Assembly: GCF_028737325.1 (NCBI RefSeq)
Contig: NZ_JAQZCH010000001.1
Coordinates: 1,532,732 to 1,596,731 of the forward strand
From: Microbacterium thalli
GTDB taxonomy: Bacteria > Actinomycetota > Actinomycetes > Actinomycetales > Microbacteriaceae
DNA length: 64,000 nt
Reading direction: 5' to 3'
Shown: piece by piece, positions 35,091 to 44,607 of the stretch
Position numbering within the stretch: the stretch's first letter is position 1
Layout of the letters: each line of letters starts with the position of its first letter
Program-made: the position numbers and the translations under genes
Notes under the pieces: model-generated
The model's database searches: none
Seen by the model: the letters and a program-made list of their open reading frames with translations, nothing else
What the model was told of the DNA's origin: nothing

Positions 35091-35681
35091 ATGAGCAATC
35101 CCTTCGCCGAAGTGCCGGTCCTCCCCGTCGTGATCCCTTTCGGCGTCGTGGTCTTCGCCGTGTTGCTGGTCGTACTGCGGGCGCGCCGCATCTCCACGCT
35201 GCCGCGTGCGGCGGTAGCCGCGGCGGTTGCCGTCTATGCCGCAGGCATCGTGGGCAACACGATCTTCCCGATCTTCCTCAACAAGCCCGACTCGGGCCTG
35301 CCGTGGACGCCGGGCCTGGCGCTCGTGCCATTCGTCGACTACGAAATCGACGACGCGCTGATGAACGCGCTGGTCTTCGTGCCGCTCGGCATCCTCATCC
35401 CGCTCATGCTCGCGCGGCCGGCCTGGCTGAAAGTGGTCGGTGCGGCCGCGATCACGAGCCTGACGATGGAGTCATTGCAGCTCGCAGCGCAGGCGTTCTT
35501 CGCCGGCGGCCACATCGCCGACATCAACGATTTCCTCTCGAACGTCGCCGGCGGCGCTCTGGGCTACGGTCTGCTGCTCGTGCTCGCGCGGGTTCCGGCG
35601 CTGACGCGACTCATCGACTTGTTCCGTTGGAAGCCGCACCCGCAGCCGCGTTCCCCGGAACCAGCCGTTATCCGTGGTTGA
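35091..35681 (+). CDS. VanZ-family membrane protein
   Basis: This 196-residue protein has about five hydrophobic helices. VanZ-type features are VPFVDYEIDDALMNALVFVP (about 82-101), FVPLGILIPLM and the HIADINDFLSNVAGGALGYG motif. VanZ gives low-level teicoplanin resistance in enterococci; chromosomal relatives have unknown roles in envelope chemistry. The ATG directly follows an in-frame GTG. Confidence 0.88.
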   Translation: MSNPFAEVPVLPVVIPFGVVVFAVLLVVLRARRISTLPRAAVAAAVAVYAAGIVGNTIFPIFLNKPDSGLPWTPGLALVPFVDYEIDDALMNALVFVPLGILIPLMLARPAWLKVVGAAAITSLTMESLQLAAQAFFAGGHIADINDFLSNVAGGALGYGLLLVLARVPALTRLIDLFRWKPHPQPRSPEPAVIRG

Positions 35682-35685
35682 GGGG

Positions 35686-36039
35686 TCAGCGCCCCTGGCG
35701 CTTCTTGTAGGGCTTGGGCTGTCCCTTGACGATGGGTGCGCGTCCCGAGCCCTTCGAGGCCTTCGCCTTGCCGCCGCCTGACGCCTTCTGCTTCGGCGCG
35801 ACAGCCGGCGCCGGCGCAGCGGCCACCTCTGCTCGTGCGTCAGCGAGCAGGAGGGTGCCGGCCGGGGTGAGGCGCGGCTTGCCGCCGTCCTTGACGAAGA
35901 GCGGGTGCCCGACCTCTTCTTCGAGCCGGTCGAGCGACGAGTAGAGCACCGGGAGTGAGATACCGAGACTCTCGGCGGCGCGGGGGAAGTGCAGCGCGTC
36001 GGCGGCGGCGACGAAGTGGACGAGGTCGCGGATCTTCAC
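35686..36039 (-). CDS. LysR-type HTH-only protein with basic tail
   Basis: This 117-residue protein consists of a LysR-type winged helix (1-62: FVAAADALHFPRAAESLGIS, LDRLEEEVGHPLFVKDG). It then ends in a Lys/Gly/Ala/Pro-rich tail (KASGGGKAKASKGSG, KPYKKRQGR). The whole effector-binding domain of LysR regulators is absent. The tail is not a frameshift product because the frame stays compositionally consistent to the stop. It may be a nucleoid-associated or simplified regulator. Confidence 0.82.
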   Translation of the reverse strand: MKIRDLVHFVAAADALHFPRAAESLGISLPVLYSSLDRLEEEVGHPLFVKDGGKPRLTPAGTLLLADARAEVAAAPAPAVAPKQKASGGGKAKASKGSGRAPIVKGQPKPYKKRQGR

Positions 36040-36175
36040 GCTTCACCGTCCTGATTCGCCGGCGGGCGGGTCGTGTCGGTCATTGCGGGTTCCAGCCGTT
36101 CGAGAGCGGTGCGGGAGAGAGGCTTGCGCCCATTGTCTCAGGAAGCGCCGACCCGTCCGGAATGCCCGCGAGCCC

Positions 36176-36532
36176 TCACAGGGTGTCGAAGTCGCTCCAG
36201 GCTTGCGGCGCACCGCCGAAGTCCGGGTCTTCGGTGGCGACCGCCGCCGATGTTCCGCGGTTGCGCAGCTGATCGGCTTGGCGGCGCAGGCGCGCGACGA
36301 GCACGTCGTCGCGCAGCTCGGGGCCGTCCCAGTCGGTCTCGCGCGAGGTGATCTGACTGGCGGGGCCGACCAGCACCTCCCATCGCGCCTGCGTGCCGTC
36401 GGTGCCGACGACGGGGATGTCCACCGTTGCCGAGCTGCCGACTTGAGCGAGTGCCTGAGCGTATCCGAGAAGGGCCCGGGCGACGTCGGACCCGGTCACC
36501 ACGGAGTCGCCCGCGTAGTGAATTCTGTCCAT
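36176..36532 (-). CDS. Hypothetical soluble protein
   Basis: This 118-residue protein starts MDRIHYAGDSVVTG. It has no recognised domain, but the composition and conserved-looking core (ARWEVLVGPASQ) indicate a real gene. The ATG at 36532 is preferred by protein pattern; an ATG four codons upstream (36544) is possible, and neither has a well-spaced Shine-Dalgarno. Confidence 0.7.
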   Translation of the reverse strand: MDRIHYAGDSVVTGSDVARALLGYAQALAQVGSSATVDIPVVGTDGTQARWEVLVGPASQITSRETDWDGPELRDDVLVARLRRQADQLRNRGTSAAVATEDPDFGGAPQAWSDFDTL

Positions 36533-36621
36533 GTCTCCCGGCATACCCGAGACGTGTGCGCATCGGGCTGGGGGTGGCGTCAGCCCGCGGTGTGCGCTAG
36601 CGGTCGTCCCGACGCCCGGCC

Positions 36622-38598
36622 TCAGCTGCCCGAGCTCTCACGCCGGACGAGCGCGGAACGCAGCGACCGCAGGAGCAGCAACAGGCCGCCGAGCCCGACG
36701 ATGCTGCCGAGGAACGGGAAGACCGAGACCGTCTCGGTCAGAAGCGGTCCGTGGTCGGCGACGCCCAGCATGACGCCGACGACGACGAGGGTCGCACCGA
36801 CCAGGGTCGTGGTGAGCCGGCCGGTCAGCGACTCGACCCACGAGCGGTCGTCGGGTGATTCGAGCGCGCGCAGGCGTACGGTCAGCTGTCCCGACTCGAG
36901 GTCGTGCAGGATGCCGTCGACGCGGCGCGGCAGGTCGCGGATCCGCTCCCGGCCCAGCTGCAGCTGCACCTGCGCGCTCAAGGCCGCGGTGCGGGGGTCG
37001 CCCATCCGCAGCGCGTACTGCGGCGCACGCGAGAGGGCCCGCTTGATCATGTCGTAGCCGGGGTCGAGGCGGCGCAGCGTGCCTTCGACGGCGCCGAGGG
37101 TCCGGAACGCCAGCAGCAGCCCCGGAGGGAGCGCGAGCCGGTGGTGCCGCAGCACGTCGATGAGGGCCGTGAACAGGTGCTGGTCGGCGCGCGAGTTGTG
37201 CAGCCGCGTGAGGATGACGCCGATGTCGTGCTGCAGCGCGGCGACATCCACCGCAGCGCCCGCGCGCGGCTTCACGAGCATCAGCACGGCGTCGGTCGCG
37301 CCAGAGTCGTCTTCGTTGTGCAGGGCGACCAGCAGGGGCAGCAGCAGCCGGCGCAGGCTCTTCTCGACGATGCCGACCGAGCCGAAGTCGATCAGCGCGA
37401 CGATGCCGTCCGGCTGCAGGATGAGATTGCCGGGGTGCAGGTCGGCGTGGAACACCCCGCGCAGCGCGACCTGACCGACGATGACGTCGAGCACGGCGTC
37501 GGCGATGGCCGTCGCGTCCTCGGGAGCGACGGAGCCGGGCTCACCGGGGGCGGGCAGACGGCTGAACGGGATGCCGCGCACATGCTCCATCACGATGAGC
37601 TGCTCCGTGCACAGGTCGGGGTACACGTCGGGGATGCGCACCGCGCGGGCGTCGGCCGCCGTCATCGAGTCGCGCAGCATCTCCATGTTGGCCACCTCGA
37701 CGCGGTAGTCGAGCTCTTCGCGCAGCGCGACGGCGAACTGCGCCGCGAGCGCCGACGCGCCGACATCCTTCGCCCAGGTGGTGCGGCGCTCGAGGTCGGC
37801 GGCCGCGCGCTCGATGATGTCGAGGTCGGTGGCCACCTCGGCCCGCGCCTTCGGGCGCTGGATCTTGACGACGACATCCGTGCCGTTCCGCAACTGCGCC
37901 GTGTGAACCTGGCCGACGGATGCCGCCGCGAGCGGCGTCTCGTCGATGAAGGTGAAGACGAGGTCGAGGGGGCGCCCGAGCTGGGTCTCGATCGCAGCCT
38001 TCGCCTCGGACCAGGGGATCGGCGTCGTGTCCATCTGCAGCGTCGCGAGCGCACGGGTGATCTCGGCGGGCAGCAGGTCGCTGCGGGTGGAGAGGATCTG
38101 TCCGAGCTTGACGAAGGTCACGCCGGCGTCGTCGAGGGTCGCGGCGAGGGCGCGGGGGAGTTCGGCGCGCGCCGACTCGCTGCGCACGCCGCCGAGGCCG
38201 TGGCGCGAGGCGATCGCGACGATCCGGGCGTACCGCATGGCGCGGCGCCGGCGGTGCAGTGCTCCGCGGATGGCGCGGATGGGCCCGACGGGAACGCGCG
38301 CGGGCCACATCAGCTCGAGCGTGATGAGGAGGATCAGCACGATCGCGAACATCCACGCCAGCACCAGAAGGACGAAGCCGATCGTGACGGGGTTGTCGGC
38401 CAACACCCGAGACCCGCGCAGGATGCCCGACTGGCGGAGCACCCACACGCCCAGCGGCGCGAACACGACGAACACGACCAGCGACACGATGGGTCCGCGC
38501 ACCCAGCCGACCCGCGCTTCGAGCGCGCGTTTGGCCAGCCACGTGGCCACGACGGCGAAGACCACCGCTCCGATCGCGAAGAGCAACCATTCCGGCAT
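36622..38598 (-). CDS. AarF/UbiB-family (ABC1) atypical kinase
   Basis: This 658-residue protein has four N-terminal hydrophobic helices, an ABC1/ADCK kinase-like core and two C-terminal helices. The KxGQ motif is FVKLGQILSTRSDLLP (about 159-174). The Ala-rich loop AAASVGQVH, lysine VVVKIQRP, HADLHPGN catalytic loop and IDFGSVG metal loop are all present. The family supports quinone or lipid metabolism through ATPase activity. The partner lipid in this menaquinone-using lineage is not known. Confidence 0.92.
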   Translation of the reverse strand: MPEWLLFAIGAVVFAVVATWLAKRALEARVGWVRGPIVSLVVFVVFAPLGVWVLRQSGILRGSRVLADNPVTIGFVLLVLAWMFAIVLILLITLELMWPARVPVGPIRAIRGALHRRRRAMRYARIVAIASRHGLGGVRSESARAELPRALAATLDDAGVTFVKLGQILSTRSDLLPAEITRALATLQMDTTPIPWSEAKAAIETQLGRPLDLVFTFIDETPLAAASVGQVHTAQLRNGTDVVVKIQRPKARAEVATDLDIIERAAADLERRTTWAKDVGASALAAQFAVALREELDYRVEVANMEMLRDSMTAADARAVRIPDVYPDLCTEQLIVMEHVRGIPFSRLPAPGEPGSVAPEDATAIADAVLDVIVGQVALRGVFHADLHPGNLILQPDGIVALIDFGSVGIVEKSLRRLLLPLLVALHNEDDSGATDAVLMLVKPRAGAAVDVAALQHDIGVILTRLHNSRADQHLFTALIDVLRHHRLALPPGLLLAFRTLGAVEGTLRRLDPGYDMIKRALSRAPQYALRMGDPRTAALSAQVQLQLGRERIRDLPRRVDGILHDLESGQLTVRLRALESPDDRSWVESLTGRLTTTLVGATLVVVGVMLGVADHGPLLTETVSVFPFLGSIVGLGGLLLLLRSLRSALVRRESSGS

Positions 38599-38700
38599 CC
38601 GTACCCCCGAGAGCGTCGACCTTTCTCCGAGGCTAGGCCACAGTCCGCGGCGTGTCCGAGCGGATCACACGATCGGGCGATACGCGGACTACCCTGAAGC

Positions 38701-40509
38701 GTGTCCACTTCTGCTGAACCCACCGCTGTCGAGGCTCCCGAGGAGCCTGCCGTCATCACCTTCCGCGACCTCGGGCTGGGGGAGCCGGTGCTCAAGGCGC
38801 TCTCCGACGTCGGCTACGAAACCCCCTCCGCCATCCAGGCGGCGACCATTCCGACGCTGCTCGCGGGGCGTGATGTCGTCGGTCTCGCGCAGACCGGAAC
38901 GGGCAAGACCGCAGCGTTCGCCCTGCCGATCCTCGACCGCCTCGACGTGACGCAGAAGACCCCGCAGGCGCTCGTGCTCGCCCCCACCCGCGAACTCGCG
39001 CTGCAGGTGTGCGAGGCGTTCGAGAAGTACGCGTCGCGCACGAAGGGCGTCCACGTCCTGCCGGTCTACGGCGGACAGGGGTACGGCGTGCAGCTGTCGG
39101 CGCTCCGCCGCGGCGTGCACGTCATCGTCGGCACACCCGGCCGCATCATGGACCACCTCGACAAGGGCACGCTCGACCTGTCGGAGCTGAAGTACCTCGT
39201 GCTCGACGAGGCTGACGAGATGCTGAAGATGGGCTTCGCCGAGGACGTCGAGACGATCCTCGCCGACACTCCCGACACCAAGCAGGTCGCTCTGTTCTCG
39301 GCGACCATGCCGGCAGCGATCCGCCGGATGTCGAAGCAGTACCTCAACGATCCCGAAGAGATCACGGTCGCGTCCAAGACCACGACCTCGTCGACGATCA
39401 CGCAGCGCTACCTGATCGTGTCGTTCCAGCAGAAGATCGACGCGCTCACCCGCATCCTCGAGGTCGAGAACTTCGAGGCCATGATCGTCTTCGCCCGCAC
39501 GAAGAGCGCGACCGAAGAGGTCGCCGAGAAGCTGCGCGCCCGCGGCTACTCGGCTGCGGCCATCAACGGCGACGTCGCCCAGGTGCAGCGCGAGCGCACG
39601 GTCAACCAGCTGAAGTCGGGCAAGCTCGACATCCTTGTGGCCACGGACGTCGCCGCCCGCGGCCTCGACGTCGAGCGCATCTCGCACGTCGTGAACTTCG
39701 ACATCTCGACCGACACCGAGTCGTACGTCCACCGCATCGGCCGCACCGGCCGCGCCGGCCGCACGGGCGACGCGATCAGCTTCGTGACCCCGCGCGAGCG
39801 CGGCCTCGTCGCGGCGATCGAGCGCGCCACCCGCCAGCCGCTCACCCAGATGCAGTTGCCGAGCGTCGACGAGGTCAACGTCACCCGCCTGTCGCGCTTC
39901 GACGACGGCATCACGGCAGCGCTGGAAGACACCGAACGCGTCGAGCGCTTCCGCGACATCATCGCCCACTACGTCCGTCACCACGACGTGCCCGAGGTGG
40001 ATGTCGCCGCCGCGCTCGCCGTCGTCGCACAGGGCGAGACGCCGCTGCTGCTCGAGCCCGACCCCGAGCCCCGCGCCCGCGCCCCTCGCGACGACCGCGC
40101 GCCGCGCTCGTTCGATCGGGACGACCGCGACGGCCGCCCCGAGCGCCGCCCGCGCGCGAGCAACCCCAACATGGCGACGTACCGCATCGCGGTGGGCAAG
40201 CGTCACCGCGTCGAACCGCGTCAGATCGTCGGGGCTCTCGCGAACGAGGGCGGGCTCAGCCGCGGCGACTTCGGGGCGATCCAGATCCGTCCCGACTTCT
40301 CGCTCGTCGAGCTGCCATCCGACATGCCGCAGTCGACGCTCGACCGGCTCGCCGACACCCGCATCTCGGGCAAGGCCATCGAGATCCGGCTCGACACCGG
40401 TGGCCCGAGCCGTCGCCCGCGCGAGCGCTACGACCGTGACGAGCGCTCGAGCGAGCGCGACGAGCGTCCGGCGCGCAAGCCCCGCCACCGCTCGGACCCC
40501 AACGACTGA
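38701..40509 (+). CDS. DEAD-box RNA helicase, DeaD/CsdA type
   Basis: This 602-residue ATP-dependent RNA helicase carries motifs Q (about 38), AQTGTGKT, PTRELA, TPGR, VLDEADEML, SAT, ARGLDV and HRIGRTGR. A DbpA/CsdA-type RNA-binding domain follows (about 490-565, YRIAVGKRHRVEPRQIVGAL). The linker (455-490) and the extreme C-terminus are Arg/Asp-rich low-complexity tracts of the RGG-like kind. It should remodel structured RNA in ribosome assembly and cold adaptation. GTG is the start. Confidence 0.96.
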   Translation: MSTSAEPTAVEAPEEPAVITFRDLGLGEPVLKALSDVGYETPSAIQAATIPTLLAGRDVVGLAQTGTGKTAAFALPILDRLDVTQKTPQALVLAPTRELALQVCEAFEKYASRTKGVHVLPVYGGQGYGVQLSALRRGVHVIVGTPGRIMDHLDKGTLDLSELKYLVLDEADEMLKMGFAEDVETILADTPDTKQVALFSATMPAAIRRMSKQYLNDPEEITVASKTTTSSTITQRYLIVSFQQKIDALTRILEVENFEAMIVFARTKSATEEVAEKLRARGYSAAAINGDVAQVQRERTVNQLKSGKLDILVATDVAARGLDVERISHVVNFDISTDTESYVHRIGRTGRAGRTGDAISFVTPRERGLVAAIERATRQPLTQMQLPSVDEVNVTRLSRFDDGITAALEDTERVERFRDIIAHYVRHHDVPEVDVAAALAVVAQGETPLLLEPDPEPRARAPRDDRAPRSFDRDDRDGRPERRPRASNPNMATYRIAVGKRHRVEPRQIVGALANEGGLSRGDFGAIQIRPDFSLVELPSDMPQSTLDRLADTRISGKAIEIRLDTGGPSRRPRERYDRDERSSERDERPARKPRHRSDPND

Positions 40510-40517
40510 CATCGGTC

Positions 40518-40564
40518 GCCCCCACGATGGAGGCGGGCGCTACGCACGCATCCGCCGTGGGGGC
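40518..40564. terminator. Possible terminator hairpin after the DEAD-box gene
   Basis: GCCCCCACG (40518-40526) is the exact complement of CGTGGGGGC (40556-40564), with 29 bases between and no T-run. It lies eight bases after the helicase stop. Confidence 0.4.
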
Positions 40565-40652
40565 AACCCCGGTTCGCGGCATCCGTCCCCCGGGCACAGT
40601 GGAACTCGTCCCGCGGTTGCGGGGCGCCACGCGACGCGAACGGAGGCAGCAC

Positions 40653-40790
40653 ATGACTGCGGACCACCACGGACGAGACGACGACGCTCAGCACGAGGGC
40701 GACGACGCGGCGGCATCCGCCGGTTCCGAGTCGCCCGAGGAGGGCGCGGAAGCAGAAGAGGCCGCGGAAGAAGCGCGGACCGACCGCTGA
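40653..40790 (+). CDS. Small acidic protein
   Basis: This 45-residue protein is dominated by Asp, Glu, Ala and Ser, with one basic residue pair near the end. The ATG at 40653 has an ideal GGAGG six bases upstream, which is the main support for the gene. No hydrophobic segment or known domain is present. A longer version from 40527 lacks a site. It lies between the DEAD-box gene and a short-chain dehydrogenase. Confidence 0.55.
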   Translation: MTADHHGRDDDAQHEGDDAAASAGSESPEEGAEAEEAAEEARTDR

Positions 40791-40872
40791 CCCGTCGACG
40801 GTGCCCGTAGCGCCTCGAGTGACCGGGCGCAACGGGCATCGTCCGGCAGGCGAGCACGGCGATGCTTCACGC

Positions 40873-41775
40873 ATGACCGCTCTCTCCCGCCTCGCAGACC
40901 TGTCCGGACGCACCGTCGTCGTCACCGGCGCATCGACCGGCATCGGACGGGGCACCGCATTGCGCGCCGCCCAGTTCGGTGCCGACGTCGTCGTGTTCGC
41001 ACGTCGGGCCGACGCTCTGGACAGCCTCGTCGCGCGCATCGAAGAGGCTGGCGGTCGTGCACACGCGGTCGTCGGCGACGTGGCCCGTCCCGGTGACGTG
41101 GAGCGCCTGGCCGACGAGGCCGAGGCAGCGTTCGGAAAGATCGACGTCTGGATCAACAACGCCGGCGTCGGCACGATCGGCCTGTTCTGGGACGTGCCGA
41201 TCGACGAACATATCCGCGTGGTCGAGACCAACCTCGCCGGCGCGATGCGCGGCGCACACACGGCCCTTCGCCTGTTTCTCGCGCAGGGGTCGGGCGTCCT
41301 GGTGAACACCGCATCCGTCGAGAGCGTCGTGCCGCTGGCCTACCAGGCGTCGTACGCGGCGACGAAGGCCGGGGTGCTCAGCCTCACCCAGACGTTGCAG
41401 CAGGAGCTGCGACTTGCCCACGCCGACGGCATATCGGTGGCGGCTGTGCTGCCGTGGGCGGTGCGCACACCGTTCTGGCGGCACGCCGGTAACCACGCCG
41501 GCCGGGCGTTGCGCATGCCGCTCATGGACGAGCCGGAACCCGTCGTCGACGCGATCCTCTCGGCTGCCGTTGCGCCGAAGGTCGCACAGCCCGCCGGGTG
41601 GAAGGCCCGAGCATCGCTCATCGGCGCGCGGCTCGCGCCACGCCTGACGTCGCGCTTCTCGGCCGACCTCGCCCACGCCCGCGTGCGGCGCGGTGCGGTG
41701 ACCCCGCCGAGCTCCGGCGCCGTGCTCGCGCCCCTCGAGGATCCCGCGACGGTCGCGGAGACTCCGCGCCGCTGA
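40873..41775 (+). CDS. Short-chain dehydrogenase/reductase
   Basis: This 300-residue classical SDR has a cofactor loop VTGASTGIGRG (about 20-30), NNAG, catalytic Ser in NTASVESV and YAATKAG with catalytic Tyr/Lys. The C-terminal 60 residues extend beyond the usual 250. Cofactor preference (NADP is possible from FARR after strand 2) and substrate are open. The ATG at 40873 is chosen by domain start; its ribosome-binding site is weak. Confidence 0.88.
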   Translation: MTALSRLADLSGRTVVVTGASTGIGRGTALRAAQFGADVVVFARRADALDSLVARIEEAGGRAHAVVGDVARPGDVERLADEAEAAFGKIDVWINNAGVGTIGLFWDVPIDEHIRVVETNLAGAMRGAHTALRLFLAQGSGVLVNTASVESVVPLAYQASYAATKAGVLSLTQTLQQELRLAHADGISVAAVLPWAVRTPFWRHAGNHAGRALRMPLMDEPEPVVDAILSAAVAPKVAQPAGWKARASLIGARLAPRLTSRFSADLAHARVRRGAVTPPSSGAVLAPLEDPATVAETPRR

Positions 41776-41812
41776 GCGGTCGGCGCAGGGCTCCGCCGAC
41801 CGCCCGCGAGCG

Positions 41813-42403
41813 TCAGCGCCGGGCGATGATGCGGCGCACGACGCGGAACGCGCCCCACGCGGCAAGTACCCATGGCCCCGCGACGAGGATCGGGTCGAGC
41901 CAGGTGTGGTGCAGATCCACGCGGCCGCGACCGAAACGCGACCGGATCGGATGCCGCCGTGCCTCGGCCAGCACACCCGTCTCGGTGATCGGGTTGTCGG
42001 GCCGCAGCGTCGCCAGCGATCGCAGGTGCGCGCCGATCGCCTCGACCCGGTCGCCGACGATGAGCAGCAGCCAGTGTGCGGCGCGCCCTTCGCTGAAGCG
42101 GGCGTAGGCGAGCCTGCGGATCCGCCCCGATACACCGTGCAACGGCTGCGCGGTGCCGAACACGGGCGTCAGGAACGCGTGCTCGATGGAGCGTTCGCGG
42201 TCGGCCTCGAGAGCCTGCCGCGGCGGCATCCCACGCTCGACCGCCGCCTCGTCGATCGATTCGACGACGCCCGAGGGTCGGTCGGCGGGATCGAGGTCGA
42301 CGCCCCAGCCGGGGATGCGCGCCCGGAGCGCGGCACGGTCGGGGGCGGGGCGAGGAACGCTCGCGGTGTACGGGGTGGGGGTGTTCGAGGAGTTCGAGCT
42401 CAT
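41813..42403 (-). CDS. Hypothetical protein beside zinc alcohol dehydrogenase
   Basis: This 196-residue protein is mostly soluble with a hydrophobic segment near the C-terminus (LVAGPWVLAAWGAFRVV). No catalytic motif was recognised. It follows the alcohol dehydrogenase gene by only a few bases on the same strand and is likely co-transcribed, perhaps tethering or assisting it at the membrane. Confidence 0.78.
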   Translation of the reverse strand: MSSNSSNTPTPYTASVPRPAPDRAALRARIPGWGVDLDPADRPSGVVESIDEAAVERGMPPRQALEADRERSIEHAFLTPVFGTAQPLHGVSGRIRRLAYARFSEGRAAHWLLLIVGDRVEAIGAHLRSLATLRPDNPITETGVLAEARRHPIRSRFGRGRVDLHHTWLDPILVAGPWVLAAWGAFRVVRRIIARR

Positions 42404-42406
42404 GGG

Positions 42407-43555
42407 TCAGCCTTCCGACGGCACGACGACGGTCTTCACGCAGTCATCGAGCTTGGACGAGAACATGTGGTACCCCTCGGCGATGTGCTCGAGCGGCACG
42501 CGGTGCGTGACGAGATCGCCGGGGGAGATGTAGCCGGCGCGGATGTGCTCGAACAGTCGCGGCCACTGACGCTTGACCGGCGCCTGGTTCATCCGCAGCG
42601 TCAGACCCTTGTTGAGCGCGTCGCCGAACTTCACGGCGCTGAACAGCGGCCCGTACGCACCGATCACCGAGACACGACCGCCTTTGCGGGCGCCGTCGAT
42701 GGCCCAGTTCAGGGCGATGGGCGACCCGCCCTGCAGCTTGAGCTTGGCCGAGGTGATGTGCTGCGTGGCGTTGCCGTCGGCTTCGGCACCCACCGCGTCG
42801 ATGACGACGTCGGCGCCGAGGTAGTCGGTCATCTTCTTCATCTGCACCACGATGTCGTCGTACTCCGAGAAGTTGACCGTCTCGGCGTGCGCGAACGTCC
42901 GCGCCTTCTCGAGGCGGTAGTCGAGGTGGTCGATCGAGATCACCCGGCCGGCGCCCATGAGCCACGCCGACTGCGCCGCGGCGAGTCCGACCGGACCCGC
43001 TCCCAGCACCACGACCGTGTCGCCCTCGACGATGTCGCCGAGCTGCGCGCCGAAGTACCCCGTCGAATACGCGTCGGTCAGCATGAGGGCGTCCTCGTCC
43101 GACATCCAATCCGGGATGACGGTGGGGCCGACGTCGGCGAACGGCACGCGCACCCGCTCGGCCTGGCCGCCGTCGTAGCCGCCGGCGGTGTGCGAGTAGC
43201 CGTAGATGCCGCCCACCGCGGTGGCGTTCGCATTGACGTTGTGACAGTTCGAGAACAGACCGCGGGCGCAGAAGTAGCACGAGCCGCAGTAGATATTGAA
43301 GGGCACCATCACGCGGTCGCCGACGGCGAGGTTGGTCACCGCACCGCCGAGCTGCTCGACGACGCCGATGAACTCGTGCCCGAACGTGTGACCGATCCGG
43401 GTGTCGGGCATCATGCCGTGGTACAGGTGCAGGTCCGAACCGCAGATCGCCGCGAGCGTCACCCGGATGATCGCGTCATGGGGATGCTCGATCCGCGGGT
43501 CGGGCTTCTCCTCGACCCGCACCTTGTACGGACCGCGATAGGTCATGGCTTTCAT
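42407..43555 (-). CDS. Zinc-dependent alcohol/formaldehyde-type dehydrogenase
   Basis: This 382-residue MDR-family dehydrogenase has the catalytic zinc ligands in CGSDLH and GHEFIG. The structural zinc is bound by the four-Cys lobe CGSCYFCARGLFSNC (about 91-105), and the Rossmann motif is VLGAGPVG (about 180). The pattern is that of the glutathione-independent formaldehyde or polyol dehydrogenase group. The ATG at 43555 has GAGAGG six bases upstream and begins the family-typical MKAMTYRGP. Confidence 0.92.
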   Translation of the reverse strand: MKAMTYRGPYKVRVEEKPDPRIEHPHDAIIRVTLAAICGSDLHLYHGMMPDTRIGHTFGHEFIGVVEQLGGAVTNLAVGDRVMVPFNIYCGSCYFCARGLFSNCHNVNANATAVGGIYGYSHTAGGYDGGQAERVRVPFADVGPTVIPDWMSDEDALMLTDAYSTGYFGAQLGDIVEGDTVVVLGAGPVGLAAAQSAWLMGAGRVISIDHLDYRLEKARTFAHAETVNFSEYDDIVVQMKKMTDYLGADVVIDAVGAEADGNATQHITSAKLKLQGGSPIALNWAIDGARKGGRVSVIGAYGPLFSAVKFGDALNKGLTLRMNQAPVKRQWPRLFEHIRAGYISPGDLVTHRVPLEHIAEGYHMFSSKLDDCVKTVVVPSEG

Positions 43556-43747
43556 CGATCGCCTCTCTGCCGGTGATCCCGCCACTGTGCGGTCACTCGC
43601 GTGCTCGCTCACACGGGGTGGACGAAGCCCGACCCGGCGGCTATCGTGCCGGCTTCGTCCGACCGGGTTCGGTGCCCCGCGCGTCTGTCAACCCCCGGGT
43701 GTTCCGCCGCTGCGCCGCCGAGGATCGGCGCGACGGAAGGGGAACCC

Positions 43748-44509
43748 ATGGCCGATCACCGACCTCGGGTCACCATGGTGGCCGACGGCGTGTTCCAACT
43801 CGAGCGCGGCGGTGTCAACGCCTACCTCATCGCCGCGGACGACGGGCTCGTGCTCATCGATGCCGGACTGCCGCGCACGTGGCCGCTGCTCGAAGAAGCT
43901 CTCGCGTCGATCGGGGCGCGAGTGTCGGACATCGATGCGCTGCTACTGACCCACGGCCACTTCGATCACGTCGGCATGTGCGACCGCCTCATCGATGAGC
44001 ACCATCTCGTGCCGAGGGTGCATGTCGGCGACGCGGAACTCGTGCGGCATCCCTACCGCTACGCGCACGAGTCCGCGCGCTTCCCCTACCCGTTCCGCTA
44101 CCCCGGGGCGTTGCCGGTTCTCGCGCGCATGGTCGCGGGCGGCGCCCTCGGGGTGAAGGGCGTGCGCGCTGAGCCGACGATCGTCGCCGGTGAGACGATC
44201 CCCCTCGCGGGCGGCATCCGTCCGATCTTCACCCCCGGCCACACCGACGGCCATTGCGCGTTCCTGCTCGAGCGCGACGGCATCCTGCTCACCGGTGATG
44301 CGCTCGTGACCCTCGACCCGTACACGGGGCGCACCGGGCCGCGAGCCGTTGCCCGCGCCGCCACGGCACGCAGCGAGGAAGCGCTCGCCTCGCTGCTCCT
44401 GCTGGGGGAGACGGATGCACGCCTCGTGCTGCCCGGTCACGGCGAGGCCTGGGAGGACGGCGGCATCCGCTCGGCCGTCACGATCGCCCGCTCCCACGGC
44501 GTCGACTGA
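43748..44509 (+). CDS. Metallo-beta-lactamase-fold hydrolase
   Basis: This 253-residue protein has the di-zinc motif THGHFDHVG (about 74-82), a downstream metal His in FTPGHTDGH, an Asp in LTGDALV and a C-terminal LPGHGEAW. The fold hydrolyses thioesters, lactones or phosphodiesters; the substrate is unknown. The ATG at 43748 has GAAGGGG upstream. It lies divergent from the alcohol dehydrogenase, so thioester or glyoxalase-like chemistry in aldehyde detoxification is a reasonable guess. Confidence 0.9.
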   Translation: MADHRPRVTMVADGVFQLERGGVNAYLIAADDGLVLIDAGLPRTWPLLEEALASIGARVSDIDALLLTHGHFDHVGMCDRLIDEHHLVPRVHVGDAELVRHPYRYAHESARFPYPFRYPGALPVLARMVAGGALGVKGVRAEPTIVAGETIPLAGGIRPIFTPGHTDGHCAFLLERDGILLTGDALVTLDPYTGRTGPRAVARAATARSEEALASLLLLGETDARLVLPGHGEAWEDGGIRSAVTIARSHGVD

Positions 44510-44607
44510 CGTCGGCTCGCGGTGCCCCCGCGGCGGCATCGTGTCAAGCCCTGTGAGCGACCGGCGCCGACCGAGTCGAGTGGGACCTACGACCACGAAC
44601 GAAAGGG

